From positions 1 to 56,615 of the forward strand of contig JAFQOE010000043.1 of NCBI GenBank assembly GCA_017395635.1: 56,615 nt of DNA. The letters run 5' to 3'. The stretch is from Lachnospiraceae bacterium (GTDB taxonomy: Bacteria; Bacillota; Clostridia; Lachnospirales; Lachnospiraceae). Made by a program: the position numbers and the translations under genes. The notes below the pieces were generated by a model that was not told where the DNA came from, ran no database searches, and was given only the letters and a program-made list of their open reading frames with translations. Shown one piece after another: positions 1 to 8,602 of the stretch (the first letter of the stretch is position 1; each line of letters begins with the position of its first letter).

Positions 1-115
1 ATCAACAGATTTTTTTTCTGATTTGTATATACAATTTGTAGGAATAATTTGAGTGTTTTCTAGAATAAATTTGAAAAAATAAAGAAAATAATTTAGAAAA
101 AGTTTGATGTTTTGT

Positions 116-289
116 TTAGAGATAATGTGCTGTTTTACAATTCGGCATGCTGACACCATTTTCCCAGGAACTGATGGAGTTGGGCTTAATGTAGCAGTTA
201 TAAGCTTCCAAATGTTTTGATAAGTCGCCTTGTTTCATTTTTATCTGTTTTCTGTGTTCTGATAATATTTTTCCAATCGAATGTGCCAT
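116..289 (-). pseudogene. Truncated XRE/Cro-type HTH repressor
   Basis: The 57-residue product begins MAHSIGKILSEHRKQ and runs through a typical Cro/CI helix-turn-helix (QGDLSKHLEAYN, then a SISSWENG-like recognition stretch), then stops almost at once. LexA-like XRE repressors of Clostridial mobile elements go on for another 100 or more residues with an S24 peptidase domain, which is absent here. I place the start at the internal ATG at 289 because an AGGCAGG-like ribosome site lies just upstream. The longer reading from 385 adds a hydrophobic stretch with no such support. It diverges from a DNA-polymerase remnant, an arrangement common in mobile-element SOS cassettes (family knowledge). It is probably a remnant, although a free HTH peptide cannot be excluded. 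Confidence 0.55.
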
Positions 290-422
290 AGTTTTACCTG
301 CCTTTCTGTTAAGATAACAATTGTAAAAAACTTCTGTATTTACTATATAACGAAAACACGCTTTTAACAAGAAGAAAATCAACACTATTGAGAAAATGGA
401 AGAATATTACCGTTGAAAATCA

Positions 423-668
423 ATGGAAATAGAATTGTACTTGCCGTACAAGGAAGAGGCGAGTAAGTATCTTCGTAATGATTCAGTAGGATGGAAATCA
501 CGAGGTTTTCGAAGAATAATTCCGAGTTTAACAGGTAAAAATCCCATCACCGAAGGTGATATTGTACGGATTTTGCTTATAATTGCGAAGGTATGGAACA
601 GTTACGAATCGTCCGGAAATGTCAAAGGAGGGGAATACCATGCAGGACAGAGTGATACTTCACAGTGA
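423..668 (+). CDS. Small unrecognised ORF in front of the polymerase remnant
   Basis: This 81-codon open frame (MEIELYLPYK...) overlaps the first 29 bases of the next gene in another frame. I see no good ribosome site before its ATG and recognise no domain. Its position between an XRE repressor and a Y-family polymerase matches the small accessory gene often found there in Clostridial mobile elements, but the sequence itself does not prove it. It may be a decayed gene or a chance frame. Confidence 0.25.
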   Translation: MEIELYLPYKEEASKYLRNDSVGWKSRGFRRIIPSLTGKNPITEGDIVRILLIIAKVWNSYESSGNVKGGEYHAGQSDTSQ

Positions 669-2049
669 CTGCAACTGTTTTTACGCAAGTGCGGAGATGT
701 TACACAGACCGGAGTGCAGACACGTACCGATGGCTGTGGGTGGTGATCCTGAAGCAAGGCATGGAATTGTGCTGACTGCCAATTATATTGCAAAGCGGTA
801 TGGTGTGAAAACAGGCATGGCACTATGGCAGGCAAGGCAGGTATGTCCTGGTATTGTATTCGTACCACCGAGAATGGATTTATACCTTCGGTTTTCAAGA
901 ATGGCTCATGAAATCTATGCAGACTATACAGATTTGCAGGAACCATACGGAATTGATGAAAGCTGGCTGGATGTAACGGACAGCTGCAGCCTGAAAGGTG
1001 ACGGACTTTCCATTGCCAAGGAAATCAGCAACCGGATGAAATCAGAAATGGGGATTACGGTAAGTATTGGTGTGTCTTACAATAAAATCTTCGCCAAACT
1101 AGGTTCAGATTATAAGAAGCCGGATGCGATTACGACTATGGGAAGGGAAGAGTACCGGACGAAAGCATGGAATCTTCCGGTAAGTGATTTGCTCTATGTA
1201 GGGCGGAGCACCAACAGGAAGCTGCAATTGTTAGGTATTAAGACAATCGGTGATTTGGCAAAGGCAGCATTGGAATTAGCAGTTGATGATGATATTCTTC
1301 GTAAGAATCCAGCAAAAGGGGCATTGGGTGATTATGGTCGCACGCCAAAGGAACGGATTGCATTAACATCTTCTCAACAAGAAAAGATATTAGCGTTTAT
1401 TAAGACACATAATGTCTATAATGCATATTATCCAATGATATGTTTTATGATTGGAACTGGTTTGAGATGTGGTGAGTTAATTGGTTTGACGTGGAATGAT
1501 GTTGATATGAAAAAGAAGATTATTAATGTAGACCATCAGTTGATTTATAAGAATCTGGGTGATGGATGTAAGTTTCATATCACAACACCAAAGACAGAAG
1601 CAGGTGTGCGTATTATTCCCATGCTAGATAATGTACGAAAGGCGTTAGAAGAACAACGTAAGTTGAATTTTTTGCTGGCACGTAATCGAGATTTTGAAAT
1701 TGAAGGATATACAGATTTCATTTTCCTAGCAAAGACGGGGAGACCGCTTATGCCGAATGGTGTGAATAGTGCGTTGAAAAATATCGTAGATGCATATAAT
1801 AAAGCAGAAGTGGTTAATGCCAAAAAAGAGCGTCGTAAAGCAGAACTCTTTCCGAATATATCAGCGCATATCATGCGTCATACTGCATGTACAAGAATGG
1901 CAGAACAAGGGATGGATGTAAAGGTCCTGCAATATATTATGGGGCATGAGAATATTGAAGTCACAATGCAGGTTTACAATCATATTAGTGATATGTCCCG
2001 TGTTGAGAATGAAATTATTAGGATGAATGCGTTAGCAGTAGATTTTTGA
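640..2049 (+). CDS. Chimera: Y-family DNA polymerase N-terminus fused to tyrosine recombinase catalytic domain
   Basis: The start ATG follows a strong AAAGGAGGGG site. Residues 1 to about 207 are the palm and fingers of a DinB/UmuC-type translesion polymerase: HSDCNCFYAS carries the first metal-binding Asp, and YGIDESWLD carries the second acidic pair (D106/E107). After IKTIGDLAKA the frame passes without a stop into an integrase (LAVDDDILRKNPAKG). The recombinase part has all expected catalytic residues: Arg276 in GTGLRCGE, H410-x-x-R413 in HIMRH, His436 in MGHEN and Tyr446 in VYNHI. The polymerase thumb and little-finger domains and the recombinase N-terminal DNA-binding and core-binding domains are missing. 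A deletion inside a mobile element joining two genes in frame is the simplest explanation. Both activities are probably lost or altered, although the protein could still be made. Confidence 0.85.
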   Translation: MQDRVILHSDCNCFYASAEMLHRPECRHVPMAVGGDPEARHGIVLTANYIAKRYGVKTGMALWQARQVCPGIVFVPPRMDLYLRFSRMAHEIYADYTDLQEPYGIDESWLDVTDSCSLKGDGLSIAKEISNRMKSEMGITVSIGVSYNKIFAKLGSDYKKPDAITTMGREEYRTKAWNLPVSDLLYVGRSTNRKLQLLGIKTIGDLAKAALELAVDDDILRKNPAKGALGDYGRTPKERIALTSSQQEKILAFIKTHNVYNAYYPMICFMIGTGLRCGELIGLTWNDVDMKKKIINVDHQLIYKNLGDGCKFHITTPKTEAGVRIIPMLDNVRKALEEQRKLNFLLARNRDFEIEGYTDFIFLAKTGRPLMPNGVNSALKNIVDAYNKAEVVNAKKERRKAELFPNISAHIMRHTACTRMAEQGMDVKVLQYIMGHENIEVTMQVYNHISDMSRVENEIIRMNALAVDF

Positions 2050-2053
2050 AAAA

Positions 2054-2075
2054 TTGGTGTCAAATTGGTGTCAAA
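2054..2075. repeat. Tandem 11-bp repeat after the integrase
   Basis: Two exact back-to-back copies of TTGGTGTCAAA lie immediately after the recombinase stop codon. Such motifs can be arm-type integrase-binding sites or part of an attachment region, but that role here is inference. Confidence 0.5.
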
Positions 2076-2112
2076 ACGATAAAAATGGGAAAATATAAAG
2101 AAGTGGAAACGT

Positions 2113-2139
2113 GCGAAGCCTTGATTTTACTAGCTTCGC
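2113..2139. repeat. Short inverted repeat between integrase remnant and clpB
   Basis: GCGAAGC and GCTTCGC form a perfect 7-bp inverted repeat around a 13-base loop. No good T-run follows, so it is a weak terminator at best. It may mark the end of the mobile element. Confidence 0.4.
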
Positions 2140-2157
2140 AAAAATTGTCAGAAAAGT

Positions 2158-2184
2158 TTAGCACTCACCTCTTGACAGTGCTAA
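2158..2184. promoter_or_regulatory. CIRCE (HrcA operator)
   Basis: The sequence reads TTAGCACTC, nine bases, then CAGTGCTAA. It matches the CIRCE consensus TTAGCACTC-N9-GAGTGCTAA with a single mismatch in the right arm. It overlaps the -35 box of the clpB promoter, the normal geometry for repression by HrcA. hrcA itself is not in the window. Confidence 0.9.
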
Positions 2185-2201
2185 CAAAAAGTAGTATTTT
2201 A
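2172..2201 (+). promoter_or_regulatory. clpB promoter
   Basis: A perfect TTGACA at 2172-2177 is followed after 18 bases by TATTTT (2196-2201); TAGTAT at 2193 is an alternative -10. The -35 box lies inside the CIRCE operator. Confidence 0.65.
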
Positions 2202-2266
2202 TTTTCAGATGAAGAAAACAGATAGTTTTCGGCATACTAATAAGAGTTTGAAAGGTGGGTACTATT

Positions 2267-4843
2267 ATGAACGCAGAGAAATTTACAAAAAAGTCACTAG
2301 AAGTCGTTGAGAATTGTGAAAAGCTTGCCTATGAATACAACAATCAGGAGATTGACCAGGAGCATATTTTGCTTAGTTTGCTTACGGTAGACGAAAGTTT
2401 GATTGCGAAGTTGATTGAGAAAATGGAGATAGATTTACAACATTTTATCAAGGAGGCAGAAAAGCTTGTAGCATATCGCCCGAAGGTTTCCGGTGGTAAT
2501 TTGTTTACCAGTTCTGATTTTCAGAAAACATTTGTACATGCAGAGAAAGAGTCTAAGCAGATGGGTGACTCTTTCATTTCTGTAGAACACATTTTTCTTG
2601 CATTACTGAAATATCCGAATAAAGCATTAAAAGGTTTATTTATGGGATATGGAATCACATCTGAGAGGTTTTTGAAGGTGTTGGCGGATGTAAGAGGACA
2701 TCAGAAGGTGGAAAGTGATAATCCGGAAGCGGTGTATGATAGTTTGGAAAAATACGGTTATGATTTGGTAAAGCGTGCAAAGGAACAGAAATTAGACCCT
2801 GTTATTGGAAGAGATGCAGAGATTCGTAATATTATCCGTATTCTTTCCAGAAAGACTAAGAATAATCCTGTGTTGATTGGTGAGCCTGGTGTGGGTAAGA
2901 CTGCAGCCGTGGAAGGTCTTGCACAGAGAATTGTTAGGGGAGATGTTCCGGAAGGATTGAAAGATAAGCAGATATTTGCTTTAGACATGGGTGCTTTAAT
3001 TGCAGGAGCCAAGTATCGTGGTGAGTTTGAAGAGCGTTTGAAAGCAGTATTGGATGAGGTGAAGAATTCCAATGGAGAGATTATCTTGTTTATTGATGAG
3101 TTGCACACGATTGTAGGTGCAGGAAAGACGGATGGAGCATTGGATGCCGGTAATATGTTAAAGCCAATGCTTGCCAGAGGTGAATTACATTGTATCGGTG
3201 CTACAACCTTAGACGAGTATAGAAAGTATATTGAGACGGATGCAGCACTAGAACGTCGTTTTCAGCCGGTTATGGTTAATGAACCGACGGTTGAGGATAC
3301 CATTTCTATTCTTCGTGGTTTGAAAAGCAGGTATGAGGTGTACCATGGCGTTAAGATTTCGGATAGTGCTATTGTAGCAGCGGCAACTCTTTCGAATCGT
3401 TATATTTCCGACCGTTTCTTGCCGGATAAAGCGATTGATTTGGTGGATGAAGCCTGTGCACTAATTAAGACAGAGTTAGATTCTATGCCGGTGGAACTGG
3501 ATGAGATTCAGCGTCGTATGATGCAGCTAGAGATTGAAGAAGCGGCGCTTAAAAATGAAGAGGATCGTTTGAGTAAAGAAAGACTTGCAAAGCTACAAGA
3601 AGAATTGCGTGAACTTCATGAAAAGTTTGCTTCTATGAAGGCGGATTGGGATAATGAAAAGATGGGGGTTGATAAAGTTCGTAACCTGAAAGAGGAAATT
3701 GAACAGGTCAACAATGAGATTCAGATAGCGCAGCATAATTACGATTTGAATAAAGCAGCGGAATTACAGTATGGAAAATTACCACAGTTGCAAAAAGAAC
3801 TTTCGGAGTTAGAGGCAAAAGAAGGTGATAAAGAAAAAACATTGGTACATGAGAATGTATCAGAGGAAGAGATTGCCGGAATTGTGTCAAAATGGACAGG
3901 AATACCGGTTTCTAAGCTTACAGAAAGCGAGCGTAATAAAACATTGCATTTAGCAGATGCGTTGCATGAGAGAGTGATAGGGCAGGATGAAGCTGTAGAG
4001 TTGGTTTCGGACTCTATTATTCGTTCGAAGGCAGGGGTAAAGGATCCGACTAAGCCGATTGGTTCTTTCTTGTTTTTGGGACCGACTGGTGTTGGAAAGA
4101 CAGAACTTGCTAAAACATTAGCGCAGGCATTGTTTGACAATGAAGCGAATATGGTTCGCATTGACATGAGTGAGTATATGGAGAAACATTCAGTGGCAAG
4201 ACTCATCGGAGCGCCTCCTGGATATGTAGGTTATGATGAAGGTGGCCAATTGACAGAAGCAGTTCGAAGGAAACCGTATTCCGTTGTATTGTTTGACGAA
4301 ATTGAGAAGGCTCATCCGGATGTATTCAATGTGTTGTTGCAAGTGTTGGATGATGGTAGGATTACAGATTCTAAGGGCAAGACAGTTGATTTTAAGAACA
4401 CCATTTTGATTATGACATCGAATATTGGTTCTGCGAATTTGTTAGAGGGTATTGGTGAAGATGGTGAGATTACGGTTGAAGCACAGGAAAAGGTCATGAA
4501 TGAGTTGCGATTGCATTTTCGTCCTGAGTTTTTGAATCGATTGGACGAAACTATAATGTTTAAGCCATTGACGAAAGACAACATCGGAAACATTATTGAT
4601 CTTTTGGTGGATGAGTTGAATCAGCGTCTTATTGAGAAGGAATTATCTTTGAAGATCACGGATCTTGCAAAAAGCTATATTATGGAGCATGGTTACGATC
4701 CTGTATACGGTGCGAGACCGCTAAAGCGATACTTACAAAAGAATGTAGATACGCTGGTTGCTAAGTTGATTTTAGCTGGAAATGTCAGTGTAGAAGATAC
4801 CATTATCATCGATGTGGAGAATGGCAAGTTGATTGCAAAATGA
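2267..4843 (+). CDS. clpB: ClpB, AAA+ protein disaggregase
   Basis: ClpB is a hexameric cytosolic ATPase that, with DnaK, pulls polypeptides out of aggregates after heat stress. The 858-residue length is normal. An N-terminal double Clp repeat is followed by AAA-1 (Walker A GEPGVGKT near residue 205, DEXX-type [13 protein letters not shown]), a long coiled middle domain typical of ClpB rather than ClpC, and AAA-2 (GPTGVGKTE near 605, [21 protein letters not shown]). The ATG at 2267 is preferred over an in-frame GTG at 2255, because the GTG lies inside the AAAGGTGG ribosome site that serves 2267. It is a single-gene unit with its own CIRCE-controlled promoter and terminator. Confidence 0.97.
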   Translation: MNAEKFTKKSLEVVENCEKLAYEYNNQEIDQEHILLSLLTVDESLIAKLIEKMEIDLQHFIKEAEKLVAYRPKVSGGNLFTSSDFQKTFVHAEKESKQMGDSFISVEHIFLALLKYPNKALKGLFMGYGITSERFLKVLADVRGHQKVESDNPEAVYDSLEKYGYDLVKRAKEQKLDPVIGRDAEIRNIIRILSRKTKNNPVLIGEPGVGKTAAVEGLAQRIVRGDVPEGLKDKQIFALDMGALIAGAKYRGEFEERLKAVLDEVKNSNGEIILFIDELHTIVGAGKTDGALDAGNMLKPMLARGELHCIGATTLDEYRKYIETDAALERRFQPVMVNEPTVEDTISILRGLKSRYEVYHGVKISDSAIVAAATLSNRYISDRFLPDKAIDLVDEACALIKTELDSMPVELDEIQRRMMQLEIEEAALKNEEDRLSKERLAKLQEELRELHEKFASMKADWDNEKMGVDKVRNLKEEIEQVNNEIQIAQHNYDLNKAAELQYGKLPQLQKELSELEAKEGDKEKTLVHENVSEEEIAGIVSKWTGIPVSKLTESERNKTLHLADALHERVIGQDEAVELVSDSIIRSKAGVKDPTKPIGSFLFLGPTGVGKTELAKTLAQALFDNEANMVRIDMSEYMEKHSVARLIGAPPGYVGYDEGGQLTEAVRRKPYSVVLFDEIEKAHPDVFNVLLQVLDDGRITDSKGKTVDFKNTILIMTSNIGSANLLEGIGEDGEITVEAQEKVMNELRLHFRPEFLNRLDETIMFKPLTKDNIGNIIDLLVDELNQRLIEKELSLKITDLAKSYIMEHGYDPVYGARPLKRYLQKNVDTLVAKLILAGNVSVEDTIIIDVENGKLIAK

Positions 4844-4866
4844 ATTTATCAATTCTATTAAAATGT

Positions 4867-4920
4867 AGTGACTGTTCAGAGCCAAGCATTTTCAATGAGG
4901 CTCTGAATGGTTACTTTTTT
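4867..4920 (+). terminator. clpB terminator
   Basis: A 17-base imperfect inverted repeat (AGTGACTGTTCAGAGCC / GGCTCTGAATGGTTACT) around a 15-base loop is followed by a T-run. Its arms resemble the dispersed GTAACTATTC repeat seen elsewhere in the window. Confidence 0.9.
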
Positions 4921-5002
4921 GTTTAATAACAGAAAAATTTGCTAAAATTGTCTATATATCAATAAAAAATTGTGAAAAATGTTGAGATATTAGAATGTTT
5001 TC

Positions 5003-5031
5003 TTGCATTCCAAGGAAAATCATTGTAATAT
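5003..5031 (+). promoter_or_regulatory. Promoter of the coiled-coil repeat gene
   Basis: TTGCAT, a 17-base spacer, then TAATAT lies about 95 bases before the start codon. It is the best sigma-A-like site in the gap. Confidence 0.5.
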
Positions 5032-5126
5032 ATGGTTGGGTTATTTCGAAAGGTGATATTACATAGATATGGGGATAGACATATCATTTTTTTAGGTGAG
5101 TATATGGTTTATAAGGAGGAGAAGAA

Positions 5127-6365
5127 ATGAACGAATGGCCTTGGATTTATTGTACAGAAAGAGATCCTAGTGTGGAAGAGATTCGAAAGAAGAATTTATT
5201 TTTGTGCAGTGACGGTTATAATACATTTGTTAGAAGTTATAGTTATCGTTTACATGGATTTACTATGGAATTGAGAGGTAGGGAGAGTAAGGATAGGAGT
5301 ATTCTTGCTTGGATGCCTATGCCAAGTCCATGCGCAATTCCACCTAAGGATGATGAAATTCCTATAATTAAGCAAGCAGCAGTGACGAGTGCACAAGCGG
5401 TGCAGAAAGCAGATTCAGATAAACCAGGAGAGACGATGAAAAAATCTTCTCTCAGATTATCAGAACCGCCAATGCAGGCTATACAACAAGGAACAGTGTC
5501 TGCAGCTATTGTAGCGCAAAAAGCAGAACAGGAAGCAGCGAGAAAAACGGAAGAAGAAGTGGCAAGAAAAGCGGAAGAAGAACGCTTGAAAGCAGAACAG
5601 GAAGCAGCGAGAAAAGTGGAAGAAGAACGCTTGAAAGCAGAACAGGAAGCAGCAAGAAAAGCGGAAGAAGAACGCTTGAAAGCAGAACAGGAAGCAGCAA
5701 GAAAAGCGGAAGAAGAACGCTTGAAAGCAGAACAGGAAGTGGCAAGAAGAGCGGAAGAAGAACGTTTAAGAGCATCGCAAGAGGCCGCGAGAAAGGCTGA
5801 GGAAGAACGCTTGAAAGCAGAACAGGAAGCCGCAAGAAAAGCGGAAGAAGAACGTTTGAGAGCTGAACAGGCAGAAGCAGCAAGAAGAGCAGAGGAAGAA
5901 CGCCTGAGAGCAGAGCGAGAAGCGGCAAGAAGAGCGGAAGAAGAACGTCTGAGAGCCGAACAGGAAGAAGAAGCAAGAAGAGCGGAAGAAGCAAGAAGAA
6001 AAGCGGTTGCAGAAAGAGTTGCATCACAACCAGCGCCAACTCAGCAAGATAGAATTGCTCCACGTGTGTCTCAGATGACACCGGAGGAAAGAATTGCTGC
6101 GGCAGAAGCAGCTCAAAGAGCAGCAAAGGAAGCGGCTAGAGAAGCAGCGCAGGCAGCATTAGAACAACAAAATGAAGCATTGAATTCAATGGAGTCTGTT
6201 CAGGAAGAACAGCCGGCTCGAGTAATGTCTATTGCGGAACAGAGAATTGCAGCAATGCAGGCGGCTCATCCGGAACAAGCACAAGAAGTAGAACAAGTAG
6301 AGGAAGTTTCTGATTCGGATATGGAATCAAAGAAGAAAGGCTTTGGCTTTATGTTAAGAAAGTAG
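5127..6365 (+). CDS. Unknown protein with a long KAEEERL coiled-coil repeat
   Basis: The 412-residue product starts after a strong AAGGAGGAG site. Residues 1 to about 85 form a small globular region (MNEWPWIYCTERDPS..., rich in aromatics) that I do not recognise. Residues about 130-295 are roughly eleven copies of a 15-residue unit (KAEQEAARKAEEERL and variants). They are strongly charged and should form a continuous alpha-helix or coiled coil. The C-terminus is Ala/Gln/Glu-rich and ends MLRK, with no signal peptide or membrane segment. The repeat region is also a near-perfect 45-bp DNA repeat, so unit number may vary between strains. glyA follows after 54 bases, so the two may be co-transcribed. 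A cytosolic scaffold or filament role is possible but unproven. Confidence 0.8.
   Translation: MNEWPWIYCTERDPSVEEIRKKNLFLCSDGYNTFVRSYSYRLHGFTMELRGRESKDRSILAWMPMPSPCAIPPKDDEIPIIKQAAVTSAQAVQKADSDKPGETMKKSSLRLSEPPMQAIQQGTVSAAIVAQKAEQEAARKTEEEVARKAEEERLKAEQEAARKVEEERLKAEQEAARKAEEERLKAEQEAARKAEEERLKAEQEVARRAEEERLRASQEAARKAEEERLKAEQEAARKAEEERLRAEQAEAARRAEEERLRAEREAARRAEEERLRAEQEEEARRAEEARRKAVAERVASQPAPTQQDRIAPRVSQMTPEERIAAAEAAQRAAKEAAREAAQAALEQQNEALNSMESVQEEQPARVMSIAEQRIAAMQAAHPEQAQEVEQVEEVSDSDMESKKKGFGFMLRK
5514..6012. repeat. 45-bp coding tandem repeat
   Basis: Imperfect 45-bp units encode KAEQEAARKAEEERL-type 15-mers. The central units are nearly identical at the DNA level, and the edges are more diverged. 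Confidence 0.85.
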
Positions 6366-6419
6366 GCATATGTCATAATGGATATATGTTTTATAAAACA
6401 AATATATGGAGGTATACAA

Positions 6420-7655
6420 ATGTACAGTTTTGATGAAGTTATGAACTTAGACCCAGAATTAGCAAAGGCAATGAATGATGAGATTGGCAGACAGAATGAT
6501 AATATTGAGTTGATCGCATCGGAGAATATTGTTAGTAAGGCAGTTATGGCAGCAATGGGAAGTCCACTTACAAACAAATATGCTGAAGGATATCCTGGAA
6601 AGAGATATTATGGTGGTTGTGAGCATGTAGACGTAGTAGAAGATTTGGCAAGAGAAAGAGCAAAAGAGTTATTTGGATGTGAATATGTGAATGTTCAGCC
6701 ACATTCAGGTGCTCAGGCTAATATGGCAGCATTTTTTGCTATTATGGAGCCGGGTGATACGTTCATGGGAATGAACTTGAATCATGGTGGACATTTGACA
6801 CATGGATCTCCGGTTAATTTATCTGGTAAATATTTTAACGTAGTGCCTTATGGTGTGAATGATGATGGATTTATCGATTATGATGAGGTGCTTCGACTTG
6901 CAAAAGAATGTAAGCCAAAGTTAATTGTAGCAGGTGCGTCTGCATATGCGAGAGCAATTGATTTTAAGCGTTTTAGAGAAATTGCAGATGAGGTTGGAGC
7001 GGTTCTTATGGTAGATATGGCACACATTGCAGGTCTTGTTGCAGCAGGACAGCATATGAGTCCGATTCCATATGCACATGTAACAACAACTACTACACAT
7101 AAGACTTTAAGAGGTCCTCGTGGTGGTATGATTTTATCAAGCAATGAAGTAAATGAGAAGTATAACTTTAATAAGGCTGTATTCCCTGGAATTCAGGGTG
7201 GTCCTTTAATGCATGTAATTGCTGCTAAAGCAGTATGTTTCAAGGAAGCATTATCAGATGAATACAAAGAGTACCAGGCGCAGGTTGTTAAGAATGCGGC
7301 AACTCTTGCGAATGCTTTAACAGAAAGAGGATTCAAGATTGTTTCAGGTGGTACAGACAATCACTTGATGTTGGTAGATTTGCAAAATCTTGATTTGACA
7401 GGTAAGGAAGTAGAGAAATTGCTTGATAGCGTACATATTACAGCAAACAAGAATACTGTTCCGAATGATCCTAAGTCGCCATTTGTAACAAGTGGTATTC
7501 GTCTTGGAACTCCTGCGATTACAACGCGAGGAGCAAAAGAAGATGACATGATTGTAATAGCAGATGCAATTAAGGCAGCTGTAATAGATAAGGATGAAGC
7601 TAAGGCTAAAGAATTGGTTAAATCAATTACGGATAAATATCCTTTGTATGCATAA
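6420..7655 (+). CDS. glyA: Serine hydroxymethyltransferase
   Basis: GlyA is a PLP enzyme that interconverts serine and glycine while charging tetrahydrofolate with a one-carbon unit. The 411-residue product has the family's landmarks: [10 protein letters not shown] near the N-terminus, the [16 protein letters not shown] segment, and the PLP-lysine motif [14 protein letters not shown] with Lys228 as the Schiff-base residue. The ATG at 6420 is chosen because ATGGAGGT stands just before it and [11 protein letters not shown] matches usual GlyA starts; the longer frame from 6378 adds a poor leader. A hairpin with a T-run follows. Confidence 0.97.
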   Translation: MYSFDEVMNLDPELAKAMNDEIGRQNDNIELIASENIVSKAVMAAMGSPLTNKYAEGYPGKRYYGGCEHVDVVEDLARERAKELFGCEYVNVQPHSGAQANMAAFFAIMEPGDTFMGMNLNHGGHLTHGSPVNLSGKYFNVVPYGVNDDGFIDYDEVLRLAKECKPKLIVAGASAYARAIDFKRFREIADEVGAVLMVDMAHIAGLVAAGQHMSPIPYAHVTTTTTHKTLRGPRGGMILSSNEVNEKYNFNKAVFPGIQGGPLMHVIAAKAVCFKEALSDEYKEYQAQVVKNAATLANALTERGFKIVSGGTDNHLMLVDLQNLDLTGKEVEKLLDSVHITANKNTVPNDPKSPFVTSGIRLGTPAITTRGAKEDDMIVIADAIKAAVIDKDEAKAKELVKSITDKYPLYA

Positions 7656-7670
7656 TAATTGTATAATAGT

Positions 7671-7709
7671 AAAAAACACGTTTTGAAATCTTTAAAACGT
7701 GTTTTTTTT
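7671..7709 (+). terminator. glyA terminator
   Basis: AAAACACGTTTT and AAAACGTGTTTT form a hairpin around about nine bases, directly followed by eight T residues. Confidence 0.93.
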
Positions 7710-7817
7710 CTTTTAAATTTATTAAAATAGCAATAGAAATGTTATTAAGAATCGTTGCATGGTCTAAAGGGCGGTATGAGTAGTCTTGAAGTGGAAGAAC
7801 TCACAGTTTTTTCGTAG

Positions 7818-7847
7818 GTGATACGATTCGTGTCACCCATGTGACAC
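7818..7847. promoter_or_regulatory. Overlapping dyads, candidate operator
   Basis: GTGATACG-ATT-CGTGTCAC (one mismatch between arms) overlaps a second, perfect dyad, GTGTCAC-CCAT-GTGACAC. They lie about 85 bases before the PAP2 gene. Overlapping dyads of this size are typical of dimeric regulator sites. The regulator is unknown; the XRE protein two genes on (8603) is one candidate. Confidence 0.45.
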
Positions 7848-7931
7848 TGCGTTTCTTTATGTATTTGATGTCTTATGCTACTTTTAAATAAAGCTTATGG
7901 GCAAAACTTAAAAGAGAAAGGACAACGGACA

Positions 7932-8591
7932 ATGAGAAAAAGTGGGAAAAATTTATTATTTGCAGGAAGTATATTTATTGTAGCATTTATTACATGGACT
8001 ATATTAATACAGAAAGTAGATGTGAAAATGCTTGGAGTAAATGGAACGAATATAGGTTTTGCAACGATTAACTACTGGTTTCATCAATTGACAGGTGTCA
8101 ATATGACACTTTACATTATCACGGACTGGCTAGGTCTTATACCGATATTCATCTGTATGATATTTGGAGTAATGGGTATTATTCAATTAATTCAGAGAAG
8201 AAGTGTCTTTAAAGTGGATTATGATATTATTCTCCTAGGGATATATTACGTTTTAGTGGTTTTGGGGTATCTTATTTTTGAGATGATACCGATTAATTAC
8301 AGACCAATACTCATTGAGGGATTTTTAGAAGCATCCTATCCATCATCAACTACACTTCTTGTACTTTGTGTTATGCCGACACTTGTGGAGCAGGTGGAGC
8401 GCAGGTTCGAAAATACAATGGTCAAAAGGTTAGTAAAAGCTTTGGTCATTTGCTTTTCCGTTTTTATGGTAGTGGGGAGACTGATTTCCGGTGTTCATTG
8501 GTTGACGGATATTGTAGGTTCTATTATGCTTAGTGTGGGATTGTTTTGTATTTACAAAGCAACCGTTTTACTTTGTTATAAAGATAATTAA
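7932..8591 (+). CDS. PAP2-superfamily membrane protein (lipid phosphatase-like)
   Basis: This 219-residue protein has about six hydrophobic segments. The third PAP2 motif is clear in RLISGVHWLTDIVGS (His189 and Asp193). The second motif region reads SYPSSTT where active enzymes have PSGH, so the second-motif His is replaced and activity or substrate may differ. PAP2 membrane enzymes remove phosphate from lipid phosphates such as phosphatidic acid or undecaprenyl pyrophosphate (family knowledge). The ATG at 7932 follows an AGAAAGGA site; the frame from 7875 has no such support. The next gene follows 11 bases after the stop, so the two are likely one operon. Confidence 0.78.
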   Translation: MRKSGKNLLFAGSIFIVAFITWTILIQKVDVKMLGVNGTNIGFATINYWFHQLTGVNMTLYIITDWLGLIPIFICMIFGVMGIIQLIQRRSVFKVDYDIILLGIYYVLVVLGYLIFEMIPINYRPILIEGFLEASYPSSTTLLVLCVMPTLVEQVERRFENTMVKRLVKALVICFSVFMVVGRLISGVHWLTDIVGSIMLSVGLFCIYKATVLLCYKDN

Positions 8592-8602
8592 GGAGATTTA
8601 CT

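Noticed and set aside
1..115. AT-rich stretch at the window start as a gene or regulatory site
   Set aside because: It contains no supported ORF, clear promoter or hairpin; it is probably part of the decayed element.
3739..4206. 155-codon antisense ORF inside clpB
   Set aside because: It shadows the clpB AAA-2 region; no ribosome site and no domain.
5506..6126. 206-codon antisense ORF rich in Leu/Pro
   Set aside because: It is the complement of the 45-bp coding repeat; the open antisense frame follows from the repeat's codon pattern and has no ribosome site or plausible protein composition.
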